Part shown: piece after piece, positions 54,709 to 62,786 of the stretch
Position numbering within the stretch: position 1 is the first letter of the stretch
Layout of the letters: the number at the start of each line of letters is the position of its first letter
Assembly: GCA_964059975.1 (NCBI GenBank)
Contig: CAXKXX010000003.1
Coordinates: forward strand, 1-64,000
Direction of reading: 5' to 3'
Length of the DNA: 64,000 nucleotides
From: CAXKXX01 sp964059975
GTDB lineage: Bacteria > Pseudomonadota > Gammaproteobacteria > Enterobacterales > Enterobacteriaceae
Made by a program: the position numbers and the translations under genes
Notes under the pieces: model-generated
Databases searched by the model: none
The model's input: only the letters and a program-made list of their open reading frames with translations
What the model was told of the DNA's origin: nothing

Positions 54709-57330
54709 ATGACAATAGATGTAACTGTAAAATCTCTTGCATCAGCGATTCAGACCTCGGTTGATCGCCTAGTACGGCAGTTTGCTGATGCAGGAATTCA
54801 CAAATCTGAATCGGATGCTGTAACCCAGCAAGAAAAAGAAACCTTGCTTGCACACCTGAATCGCGAGCAAGGCATCCCGCCGAACAGACTCAGTTGGCAG
54901 AGAAAAATACGCAGTACTTTAAATATTGCGAGCACAAGCGGGAAGAGCAAAGCGGTACAAATTGAAGTGCGTAAAAAACGCATCTACTTAAATCGTAATG
55001 TTCAAGAACCCCGACAGGTAGAGGGCGCACTGCGCGTTCCGCATAACCCAGAAACAAAAGCTAAAATCGGAGAGCAGCCTAAACGTGCGAACGAAGCAAT
55101 TACTAAACGTACTGCAGTTCATCACACCGATAAGACAACTAAATTAGCTCAAACAGAAAAAGCACTTCGGGCCCTAGAAGCTGCCGCACTAAAACGTAAA
55201 GCGGAAGACGAAATACTACGAAAAGTTAAAGAAGAGGTAAAACTCGCAGAGGAAGACGCGCGCCGTATGGCCGAAGAGAATATTGAGAAGTGGGCTGAGG
55301 CTGAAGCAGCAAGCGCTGCAGTTGAATCTGCAGATTACCATGTTACGACTTCTCAGCACGCACGGGCTGCGGAAGACGAAAGCGATGCTAAAGTTGAGAG
55401 TGAGCGCCGTACGCGCATACGCTCTAGTAAAGCAATTAAGAAAAAGAAAGGCAGTAAACTTTCTGAATCTAAAGCAGATCGCGAAGAGGCCCGTGCTGCA
55501 ACACGTAACGGTAAAGGAAAAAGAAGCCCAACAAGCAGTTTGCAGCAGAGCTTTAATAGGCCAGCTCAGATAGTTAACCGTAACGTAGTAATTGGCGAAA
55601 CTATCACCGTGGCCGAATTAGCTAATAAAATGGCGGTAAAGAGCTCTCAGGTTATTAAAGTTCTGATGAAGCTAGGTGCAATGGCTACTATCAACCAGAT
55701 TATCGATCAGGAGACTGGACAGTTAGTGGCCGAAGCGATGGGTCACAAGGTTATCTTACGTCGTGATAATGAATTAGAAAAAGCTTTGATGAGTGACCGC
55801 GATACCGGCGCTTCCGCTGAATATCGTGCTCCAGTAGTCACTATTATGGGCCACGTTGATCATGGTAAAACTTCTTTGCTCGACCATATTCGATCGAGTA
55901 GAGTGGCGGCTGGAGAGGCTGGCGGTATTACTCAGCACATTGGCGCTTATCATGTAGAAACTGATAACGGCATGATCACTTTCCTTGATACTCCAGGGCA
56001 TGCAGCCTTTACTGCCATGCGGGCTCGTGGTGCACAGGCGACTGACATTGTAGTGCTAGTCGTTGCTGCCGATGACGGCGTTATGCCACAAACCATCGAA
56101 GCTATACAGCATGCGAAGGCGGCATTAGTGCCTCTAGTAGTTGCAGTTAATAAAATCGATAAGCCAGAATCCGACACAAATCGTATTAAGCAAGAGCTTT
56201 CTCAATATGGCGTTATTCCTGAGGAATGGGGTGGCGAGTCCCAGTTCGTGCATGTCTCTGCAAAAACAGGTATCGGTATTGAGGAGCTGCTCAATGCAAT
56301 TTTATTGCAAGCTGAAATTCTTGAATTAAAAGCAGTGCGCAGTGGTATGGCCAGTGGCATCGTAATCGAATCATTTCTAGATAAAGGTCGAGGGGCGGTA
56401 GCGACCGTTCTGGTTCAGGAAGGTACCCTAAATCGAGGTGATATTGTTTTGTGTGGCCTAGAATACGGTCGTGTGCGCGCGATGCGTGACGAAATGGGCC
56501 ATGAAATTATTTCTGCCGGCCCATCTATACCCGTAGAAATTCTTGGTCTATCTAGCGTTCCAGCGGCAGGCGATACAGCGACCGTAGTACGCGATGAGAA
56601 AAAAGCACGTGAAGTTGCGTTATATCGTCAAGGAAAGTTCCGTGAAATCAAATTAGCGCGCCAGAAAAAAACGAAGCTAGAAAATATATTCTCTAACGTG
56701 ACTCACGGGGAAGTTTCTGAATTGAATATTGTATTAAAATCCGATGTACAAGGTTCTTGCGAAGCGATCATAGACTCATTACTAAAGCTTTCTACGGATG
56801 AAGTAAAGGTGAAAATCGTTGGCTCCGGAGTAGGTGGCGTTACTGAAACTGATGCTACGTTAGCGGCTGCATCTAATGCGATTATTCTAGGTTTCAACGT
56901 TCGTGCTGACGCCTCTGCACGTTTAGTGATTGAATCAGAAAATTTAGATTTACGTTATTATTCAGTAATTTATACTTTAATTGATGAAATCAAGCAGGCG
57001 ATGAACGGAATGCTCACCCCTGAATATAAACAGAAGATTATCGGCTTAGCTGAAGTACGCAATGTTTTTAAGTCACCGAAATTTGGCGCTATCGCTGGCT
57101 GTATAGTTACTGAAGGGGCGATTAAACGTGATAATTCAATTCGGATTCTGCGTGACAACGTAGTTATTTATGAAGGTGAACTAGAATCTCTGCGTCGTTT
57201 TAAGGATGATGTTAGAGAGGTCCGCAGTGGTATAGAGTGCGGAATCAGCGTTAAGAACTATAACGATGTACGCGTTAAAGACATAATTGAAGTATTCGAA
57301 ATCATCGAGATTCAGCGTAGCATTGAATAA
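54709..57330 (+). CDS. infB: translation initiation factor IF-2
   Basis: GTPase that places fMet-tRNA on the 30S subunit. The product is 873 aa (E. coli 890). A short N-terminal domain is followed by a long charged, Ala/Lys/Glu-rich linker (about residues 85-280). Then come the conserved IF2N region and the G domain with GHVDHGKTSLLD, DTPGHAAF and NKIDKP, and the C-terminal IF2-C domains. Its start lies 24 bp after nusA. Internal starts making shorter forms occur in E. coli and were not evaluated here. Confidence 0.97.
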   Translation: MTIDVTVKSLASAIQTSVDRLVRQFADAGIHKSESDAVTQQEKETLLAHLNREQGIPPNRLSWQRKIRSTLNIASTSGKSKAVQIEVRKKRIYLNRNVQEPRQVEGALRVPHNPETKAKIGEQPKRANEAITKRTAVHHTDKTTKLAQTEKALRALEAAALKRKAEDEILRKVKEEVKLAEEDARRMAEENIEKWAEAEAASAAVESADYHVTTSQHARAAEDESDAKVESERRTRIRSSKAIKKKKGSKLSESKADREEARAATRNGKGKRSPTSSLQQSFNRPAQIVNRNVVIGETITVAELANKMAVKSSQVIKVLMKLGAMATINQIIDQETGQLVAEAMGHKVILRRDNELEKALMSDRDTGASAEYRAPVVTIMGHVDHGKTSLLDHIRSSRVAAGEAGGITQHIGAYHVETDNGMITFLDTPGHAAFTAMRARGAQATDIVVLVVAADDGVMPQTIEAIQHAKAALVPLVVAVNKIDKPESDTNRIKQELSQYGVIPEEWGGESQFVHVSAKTGIGIEELLNAILLQAEILELKAVRSGMASGIVIESFLDKGRGAVATVLVQEGTLNRGDIVLCGLEYGRVRAMRDEMGHEIISAGPSIPVEILGLSSVPAAGDTATVVRDEKKAREVALYRQGKFREIKLARQKKTKLENIFSNVTHGEVSELNIVLKSDVQGSCEAIIDSLLKLSTDEVKVKIVGSGVGGVTETDATLAAASNAIILGFNVRADASARLVIESENLDLRYYSVIYTLIDEIKQAMNGMLTPEYKQKIIGLAEVRNVFKSPKFGAIAGCIVTEGAIKRDNSIRILRDNVVIYEGELESLRRFKDDVREVRSGIECGISVKNYNDVRVKDIIEVFEIIEIQRSIE

Positions 57331-57539
57331 CGACTATACGCATACGTGCTATACGTTCCGATTCATTTAAATAGTTTAAATTACTTTAAACTATCAGGTT
57401 AGTTTATCTCTAAGTCTGTATAAAACTACCCCGACAGAACGTATGATTAACCCCGATCAAAATGGGTGGATTAAACTATGCAAAAAATATATATTAACGA
57501 GAGAGCAATTATACCAAATCACCTGTTTAGAGATCCTAA

Positions 57540-57956
57540 ATGCCAAAAGAATTTAACCGGACTCAACGCATAGCTCAAGAGATAAAAAAAGAGCTCGCGG
57601 TTATTTTGCAACATGAAATCAAAGATCCGAGAATTAGTTCGGCCAGCGTATCCGACGTAGAAATCTCTCGTGATCTGGCTTACGCAAAGGCCCATGTTAC
57701 TTTTTTTAACATAGTAACGGAAAGTAATCACTCAAACCTAACAGTGACCTCTAGAATTAAGGTATTGCAATACGCATCCGGCTACATCCGTACCTTACTG
57801 GGTAAAGCCATGCACTTTCGTATTGTGCCGCACTTGACGTTCATATATGATAAATCGCTAGTTGAAGGTATGCGTATGTCCGATTTAGTGAGTAACATCG
57901 CAAAGAATGATATCGAGCGTCGTCGTAAATCATCTAATAGAGAACAAGTCTCATGA
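57540..57956 (+). CDS. rbfA: ribosome-binding factor A
   Basis: KH-type 30S maturation factor that binds near the 5' end of 16S rRNA, important for 17S processing and cold adaptation. The product is 138 aa (E. coli 133). It begins MPKEFNRTQRIAQEIKKELA and has IKDPRISSASVSDVEISRDL and LRIVPHLTF-type segments (HFRIVPHLTFIYD). It overlaps truB by four bases (ATGA). It may matter more now that rimP, which acts in the same assembly pathway, is lost. The 209-bp spacer to infB has no gene. Confidence 0.95.
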   Translation: MPKEFNRTQRIAQEIKKELAVILQHEIKDPRISSASVSDVEISRDLAYAKAHVTFFNIVTESNHSNLTVTSRIKVLQYASGYIRTLLGKAMHFRIVPHLTFIYDKSLVEGMRMSDLVSNIAKNDIERRRKSSNREQVS

Positions 57957-58903
57957 GCCATCCCTGTCGCCGTGGCCGCAACATTCACGGCGTACTGTTA
58001 TTAGACAAGCCGCATGGTCTCTCCTCAAACTATGCCTTGCAAGCAGTGAAGGGTCTATACAAAGCTAATCGTGCGGGCCACACCGGAGCACTCGATCCAC
58101 TAGCAACTGGCATGCTACCGATCTGTCTGGGTGAAGCTACGAAGTTCTCTGGATTCCTACTTAATGCAGATAAGCACTACTCTGTAATCGCTAAGCTAGG
58201 TCAGCGTACTGACACCTCCGACGCTGATGGTTGTCTACTAGAGCAACGTCCTGTATGTTTCACTCGAATGCAGCTTGAGATTGCCCTCGACAATTTTCGA
58301 GGGCAAATTCAACAAGTACCTCCAATGTATTCGGCCATTAAATATCAAGGGAAAAAACTCTACGAATATGCACGTCAGGGCATTGAAGTGCCACGCAAAT
58401 CACGCATGATAACCGTGTATCAAATAAATATTTCCCGCTGGGATCGAGATGAATTAGAGTTAAAAATCTACTGCTCGAAAGGCACTTACATTCGTACGAT
58501 CATTGATGATCTTGGAGAACAGCTTGGCTGCGGCGCGCACGTGATTTACCTGCGCCGCCTTCAGGTAGCGACCTATCCAATTGAACGAATGGTGACGCTG
58601 AAATATCTGAATGATTTATTAGAACAGCCTCAAACGACTGCGTTACTTAAATCCCTTGATCGATTATTAATGCCGGTGGATAGCCCAGTAAAAAACTTTC
58701 CAGAAGTAAATCTTTCTTTAGAAGCTGCCGATTACATAAAAAAAGGACGGACAGTTCAGGTTTCAACTGCATTCGACTCCACTATAGTACGCATCACTGA
58801 AGGCGAAAAACATAAATTTATCGGAATAGGTACTATAGATACAAGTGATCGGCTAACTCCGAGGCGCTTAGTGCTTAATCATGTCGGAGTTGACTCCGAA
58901 TAA
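57953..58903 (+). CDS. truB: tRNA pseudouridine-55 synthase
   Basis: Makes pseudouridine 55 in the T loop of tRNAs and acts as a tRNA chaperone. The product is 316 aa (E. coli 314). The catalytic Asp lies in HTGALDPLATGMLPICLGEATKF near residue 48, with KPHGLSSNYALQ upstream, YEYARQGIEVPRKSR-type loop and a C-terminal PUA domain. It is coupled to rbfA by overlap. rpsO follows with its own promoter. Confidence 0.96.
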   Translation: MSHPCRRGRNIHGVLLLDKPHGLSSNYALQAVKGLYKANRAGHTGALDPLATGMLPICLGEATKFSGFLLNADKHYSVIAKLGQRTDTSDADGCLLEQRPVCFTRMQLEIALDNFRGQIQQVPPMYSAIKYQGKKLYEYARQGIEVPRKSRMITVYQINISRWDRDELELKIYCSKGTYIRTIIDDLGEQLGCGAHVIYLRRLQVATYPIERMVTLKYLNDLLEQPQTTALLKSLDRLLMPVDSPVKNFPEVNLSLEAADYIKKGRTVQVSTAFDSTIVRITEGEKHKFIGIGTIDTSDRLTPRRLVLNHVGVDSE

Positions 58904-58925
58904 AGCGTTCACGCTCTTGTGTAGC

Positions 58926-58954
58926 TTGAAGGATTCTAAGGATAAGAGTATAAT
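58926..58954 (+). promoter_or_regulatory. sigma-70 promoter of rpsO
   Basis: TTGAAG (58926-58931), a 17-bp spacer and a perfect TATAAT (58949-58954) lie 23 bp after truB. The first transcribed base would be near 58961, about 70 bases before the rpsO ATG, leaving room for a leader. E. coli rpsO also has its own promoter here, and S15 represses its translation through a pseudoknot in this leader. Whether that fold is kept was not tested. Confidence 0.75.
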
Positions 58955-59030
58955 AATTTTTTCTTTTTTGATAGGTTATCGAATTAGAGATCGGTATCCG
59001 GAGTTATCATTTATAATTTGGAGTTTTGCC

Positions 59031-59300
59031 ATGTCTCTAAATATCAAAGCTAAAGCTCAAGTCATAGCCGACTTTGGTCGCGATACCAATGATAGCGGTT
59101 CTACAGAGGTTCAAGCTGCTCTGCTAACCACGCAGATTAATCATCTTCAAAGCCATTTTTCTCTGCATAAAAAAGACCACCACAGCCGACGCGGCCTCTT
59201 ACGCATGGTTTCTCAGCGTCGCAAGCTACTAGATTACTTAAAGCGTAAAAGCATGGCACGTTACACCAGCCTAATCGAGCGCCTAAGTCTTCGTCGTTAG
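59031..59300 (+). CDS. rpsO: 30S ribosomal protein S15
   Basis: Primary 16S rRNA-binding protein of the central domain. With the ATG at 59031 the product is 89 aa, the E. coli length, reading MSLNIKAKAQVIADFGRDTN and then HLQSHFSLHKKDHHSRRGLL. TTGGAG sits at proper spacing. A longer in-frame opening to 58881 overlaps truB and matches nothing. It is followed by a strong terminator and pnp. Confidence 0.97.
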   Translation: MSLNIKAKAQVIADFGRDTNDSGSTEVQAALLTTQINHLQSHFSLHKKDHHSRRGLLRMVSQRRKLLDYLKRKSMARYTSLIERLSLRR

Positions 59301-59313
59301 TCTAGTTAATTTT

Positions 59314-59347
59314 AGTGAAAAGGGGCCAAGATCGGCCCCTTTTCACT
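59314..59347 (+). terminator. rpsO terminator
   Basis: A perfect 14-bp stem AGTGAAAAGGGGCC/GGCCCCTTTTCACT with 6-base loop AAGATC starts 13 bp after the rpsO stop; the T run is within the descending arm. E. coli rpsO has a comparable partial terminator that still lets pnp be transcribed. Confidence 0.85.
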
Positions 59348-59417
59348 ACGAAGCATAATTAAATTAAATTAATGTGCGATTTTATTCTGTAGAAATAAGA
59401 TTTTTTCTCCAGATAAA

Positions 59418-59452
59418 ATCCGTGCGATACAGCTTCCATGTATCGCACGGAT
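59418..59452 (+). promoter_or_regulatory. pnp leader hairpin
   Basis: A perfect 14-bp stem ATCCGTGCGATACA/TGTATCGCACGGAT with 7-base loop lies in the pnp leader, 79 bp before the TTG start. In E. coli a leader duplex in this place is cut by RNase III, after which polynucleotide phosphorylase represses its own message. The position and perfect pairing here suggest that circuit is kept; the sequence itself was not aligned. Confidence 0.6.
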
Positions 59453-59530
59453 GTAATAGAGAGGTAAGTCGAATTGTAGGCATATCGAACTGCTACTACG
59501 AGTAGTATACCGTTAATCAAGGAAATCATT

Positions 59531-61618
59531 TTGCTGATACCGATCATTCGAAAATTCCAGTATGGTCAACACATAGTCACTATTGAAACCGGGATGATAG
59601 CGCGTCAATCAAGCTCCTCCGTCATAGTGAGCATGGACGATACTGCTGTACTTGTCACCGTGGTGGGAAGGAAGAAATCTAAACCGAACCAAAACTTTTT
59701 CCCGCTCACCATAAATTATCAGGAACGCAGTTACGCAGCCGGACGCATACCCGGAAACTTCTTCCGTCGTGAAGGACGACCGAGCGAAGGCGAAATACTA
59801 ACTTCTCGCTTGATTGATCGTCCGATTCGCCCTCTATTCCCGGATAATTTCTTTCAGGAAATACAAGTGATCGCCACAGTAGTTTCTGTCAGTCCGACAA
59901 TTAATCCAGATATTGTAGCAATTATTGGAGCGTCCGCTGTTTTAAGCCTCTCTGATATCCCATTTTGCGGTCCAATTGGTGCAGCGCGCGTAGGTTACAT
60001 AAATGACGAATACGTACTAAACCCAACGAGGAACGAACTGAAAACCAGTCAGTTAAATTTAGTAGTTTCTGGGACTTCTAAAGCGGTGCTCATGGTTGAA
60101 TCTGCTGCTAATGTACTGAGTGAAGATCAAATGCTAGAAGCCGTGCTATTTGGTCATCAAAAACAACAAGTAGTGATCGAGAATATTAATTCTTTAGTTG
60201 ATGAAATTGGTCAACCTACTTGGGATTGGCAGCCACCCGTGATGAGCCCCATACTACGTAGACGCATTTATGATCTAGCCGAAGTACGACTAAGCGAGGC
60301 CTATCGAATCACTGAGAAACAAGAGCGGTACGCTGAGGTCAATGCGATTAAAGAAAGTGTCGTACAAGCCTTACTTACGCAAAATGAAACCTTGGACACC
60401 TCAGAAATTCTAAGCATACTGGACAGCATTGAGAAAAATTTAGTCCGTAGTCGTCTCCTACGAGGAGAGCCACGTATCGATGGCCGCGAGAAGGATGTGA
60501 TACGAAGCTTAGATGTACGCACCGGATTGCTGCCGCGCACCCACGGATCCGCCTTATTCACGCGCGGCGAAACACAAGCCCTAGTTACTACAACGCTGGG
60601 CACTCCTCGTGATGCACAGAACTTAGATGAATTAGTAGGGGAGAAGACCGATCACTTTTTATTTCATTATAACTTTCCGCCGTTTGCCGTTGGAGAAACG
60701 GGCATCATCGGCTCTCCTAAGCGCCGGGAAATCGGACATGGCTATCTTGCAAAACGCAGCCTTTTGCCTATTATGCCAACACTAGAAGCGTTTCCATACA
60801 CCGTGCGCGTAGTTTCTGAAATTACCGAATCTAACGGCTCTTCTTCTATGGCTTCTGTCTGCGGAGCCTCCCTAGCACTGATGGATGCAGGGGTCCCAAT
60901 TAAGGCTGCCGTTGCTGGTGTGGCTATGGGTCTAGTAAAATCAGCAGATCATTTTATCATTCTTTCAGATATTCTAGGTGATGAAGATCATCTGGGTGAT
61001 ATGGATTTTAAAGTAGCCGGAACCCGAGATGGTATTACTGCGCTACAAATGGATATTAAAATCGAAGGCATCACTCCTGATATAATACAGATGGCACTAC
61101 ATCAGGCCAAAGGGGCGCGTCTGCACATACTGAGCGTGATGGAAAAAGCAATTAGTATACCGAGGCGCGACATTTCTCAATTTGCACCACGTATTTATAT
61201 TATACGAATCAATCCAGATAAAATTAGAGATGTCATCGGTAAAGGCGGATCGGTGATTAGAGCACTGACCGAAGAGACCGAGACAACCATTGAAATTGAG
61301 GATGACGGTACAGTTAAAGTCGCTGCGTCTAATAGTGAAAAAGCAAAATTTGCAATCCGTCGCATCGAAGAGATAACTTCAGAAATAGAAGTCGGACGAA
61401 CTTACCAAGGTAAAGTAACACGCATTGTTGATTTCGGAGCATTCGTTGCCATACGAGGAGCTAAAGAAGGCTTAGTGCATATTTCTCAAATTTCTGATAA
61501 ACGTGTAGAAAAGGTCACAGATTATCTAAAAATATGTCAAGATGTTCTTGTTAAAGTATTAGAAGTTGACCGTCAGGGCCGTGTGCGCTTAAGCATTAAA
61601 GCAGCTACTTCTTCATAA
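59531..61618 (+). CDS. pnp: polynucleotide phosphorylase
   Basis: Trimeric 3'-5' phosphorolytic exoribonuclease of the degradosome. The product is 695 aa (E. coli 711). It starts at TTG, as in E. coli (MLIPIIRKFQYGQH). Two RNase PH cores carry FFRREGRPSEGE and EITESNGSSSMASVCGASLA, followed by a KH domain (RDVIGKGGSVIRALTEET) and an S1 domain (GKVTRIVDFGAFVAI). It ends LSIKAATSS, lacking the Ala/Pro/Glu-rich tail of E. coli. After the stop, eight codons EECPEVEA keep a faint tail-like composition. The core appears intact. Confidence 0.97.
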   Translation: MLIPIIRKFQYGQHIVTIETGMIARQSSSSVIVSMDDTAVLVTVVGRKKSKPNQNFFPLTINYQERSYAAGRIPGNFFRREGRPSEGEILTSRLIDRPIRPLFPDNFFQEIQVIATVVSVSPTINPDIVAIIGASAVLSLSDIPFCGPIGAARVGYINDEYVLNPTRNELKTSQLNLVVSGTSKAVLMVESAANVLSEDQMLEAVLFGHQKQQVVIENINSLVDEIGQPTWDWQPPVMSPILRRRIYDLAEVRLSEAYRITEKQERYAEVNAIKESVVQALLTQNETLDTSEILSILDSIEKNLVRSRLLRGEPRIDGREKDVIRSLDVRTGLLPRTHGSALFTRGETQALVTTTLGTPRDAQNLDELVGEKTDHFLFHYNFPPFAVGETGIIGSPKRREIGHGYLAKRSLLPIMPTLEAFPYTVRVVSEITESNGSSSMASVCGASLALMDAGVPIKAAVAGVAMGLVKSADHFIILSDILGDEDHLGDMDFKVAGTRDGITALQMDIKIEGITPDIIQMALHQAKGARLHILSVMEKAISIPRRDISQFAPRIYIIRINPDKIRDVIGKGGSVIRALTEETETTIEIEDDGTVKVAASNSEKAKFAIRRIEEITSEIEVGRTYQGKVTRIVDFGAFVAIRGAKEGLVHISQISDKRVEKVTDYLKICQDVLVKVLEVDRQGRVRLSIKAATSS

Positions 61619-61661
61619 GAAGAATGCCCCGAAGTTGAAGCATAATAAAGCTATATGGTAT

Positions 61662-61713
61662 ATTCTCTCTAAGAGAGAATCTTAAGAGTGATGCGACACA
61701 TTGCTCTTAAGAT
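61662..61713 (+). terminator. two adjoining hairpins after pnp
   Basis: ATTCTCTC-TAA-GAGAGAAT (61662-61680) abuts ATCTTAAGAG...CTCTTAAGAT (61679-61713), the latter a perfect 10-bp stem that can be extended inward. They start 44 bp after the pnp stop. Neither is followed by a clear T run, so they may act as a 3'-end stabiliser rather than a strict terminator. Confidence 0.5.
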
Positions 61714-62349
61714 ACGTATTCATGTACCCTAAAACCTAAAAAGCACTCGTACTATGAACGTGCACTACTCTCATACTAGTCTCGCATGTTACATGGCAAC
61801 CTAAACCATACTCGCATGGGCGCAGACATTTTTTATAACTGTTCGCAATATGTCTCCATATACCACAAGCTCGTACAGCCTTTTCACTGTTTATTTTGAG
61901 GACAATGAAGAGACACGGGGGCTTCTTATCAAGTCCTCGCTTCCATATTAAATATTAGCTTAATGCACATATGACTGTCCTTTAAGTTAATAAATCGCAT
62001 CGGATACAACGGCAGTATTTTTTAAGCGGTCTAGGGTAGCCGTCCGCCGTTTTTATTAAAATTCCTCACATAAAATCTCTTATGTTCATTATAGCTACAT
62101 CTCATCAAGGAATGATTTATTCTAAACAGAATGATGCAGTGTGTTCAGAAATGTGATGACCATGTAAGTCGTATATAAAATAACGCAATACTTCAGTATG
62201 TTATCTGAAAAAATTACTAAAAACACTATCTATAAGCTTTACGATAAATCTAAAAGATAGAACGAAACTTTCTGTTCATCTTAGAGAAATCAACTAAAAT
62301 TTAGATAAAAATTGCATTAATTCGTAAGCGTAACAATATTGATTGTTTT
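61714..62349. other. eroded stretch, expected site of the nlpI 5' half
   Basis: About 640 bp between the pnp terminators and the readable nlpI fossil. By E. coli order it should hold the first two thirds of nlpI. I could not match any frame here to the lipoprotein signal or TPR repeats. No other gene is supported. Confidence 0.5.
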
Positions 62350-62654
62350 CTACTTAAAATGAAATTAGCTAATAACATAAACAATTCTATAAAGTACCTC
62401 CATGGGCTTGCAGAATTCACGCCTTTAAATAAAGCGCAAAGTGATCTGCTAGCATTAGATTATCAGTAGCCGACAAGTGCTTTGACTCAAAAATTAGAAA
62501 TTGAATAATTTGGTCAATAGAATGCATTTCTAACAGTTTTGATTTATACAATGAAGCAATAGTACAACCAACATCGCGTGGTCTCGAAAAATGAAAACTA
62601 CTACTTCGATAATCATTAATTTTTAAAGATATAGCTAAAAATTTTCACAAGTAA
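62350..62654 (+). pseudogene. nlpI: C-terminal fossil of nlpI (lipoprotein)
   Basis: NlpI is an outer-membrane lipoprotein adaptor for peptidoglycan hydrolases, encoded between pnp and deaD in E. coli. From 62401 the frame reads HGLAEF, then N, then LL at the spacing of WNIVEFYLGNISEQTLM. Next comes ALTQKLEIE (SLAEHLSETN). From 62556 it reads AIVQ, then LEK, stop, KLLLR, stop, SLI and IAKNFHK before TAA 62652-62654, in register with [22 protein letters not shown] and its end. In-frame stops and a frameshift show loss of function. Confidence 0.55.
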
Positions 62655-62705
62655 TAAATTTTCTATTTATTTAATAAACTAATTTAAGCCGGTTCACACT
62701 TTTCA

Positions 62706-62786
62706 ATGAAAATGACTGAAAATTTTCTGGACGAGTTATGTAGACTGGTTGCCATTATTAATGAGGCACATACACATGACTACTGA
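62706..62786 (+). CDS. yrbN: YrbN-like 26-residue protein overlapping deaD
   Basis: A 26-codon frame, MKMTENFLDELCRLVAIINE then AHTHDY, ends at TGA 62784-62786, overlapping the deaD start (ATG 62776) by 11 bases. E. coli has a 26-residue ORF, yrbN, at exactly this place with the same overlap and a similar DELCRL core (from memory). Its start has no clear Shine-Dalgarno, but translation of it would pass over the deaD start region, suggesting coupling. Survival of so small a frame amid decaying DNA argues for a role, perhaps only as a leader for deaD. Confidence 0.6.
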   Translation: MKMTENFLDELCRLVAIINEAHTHDY

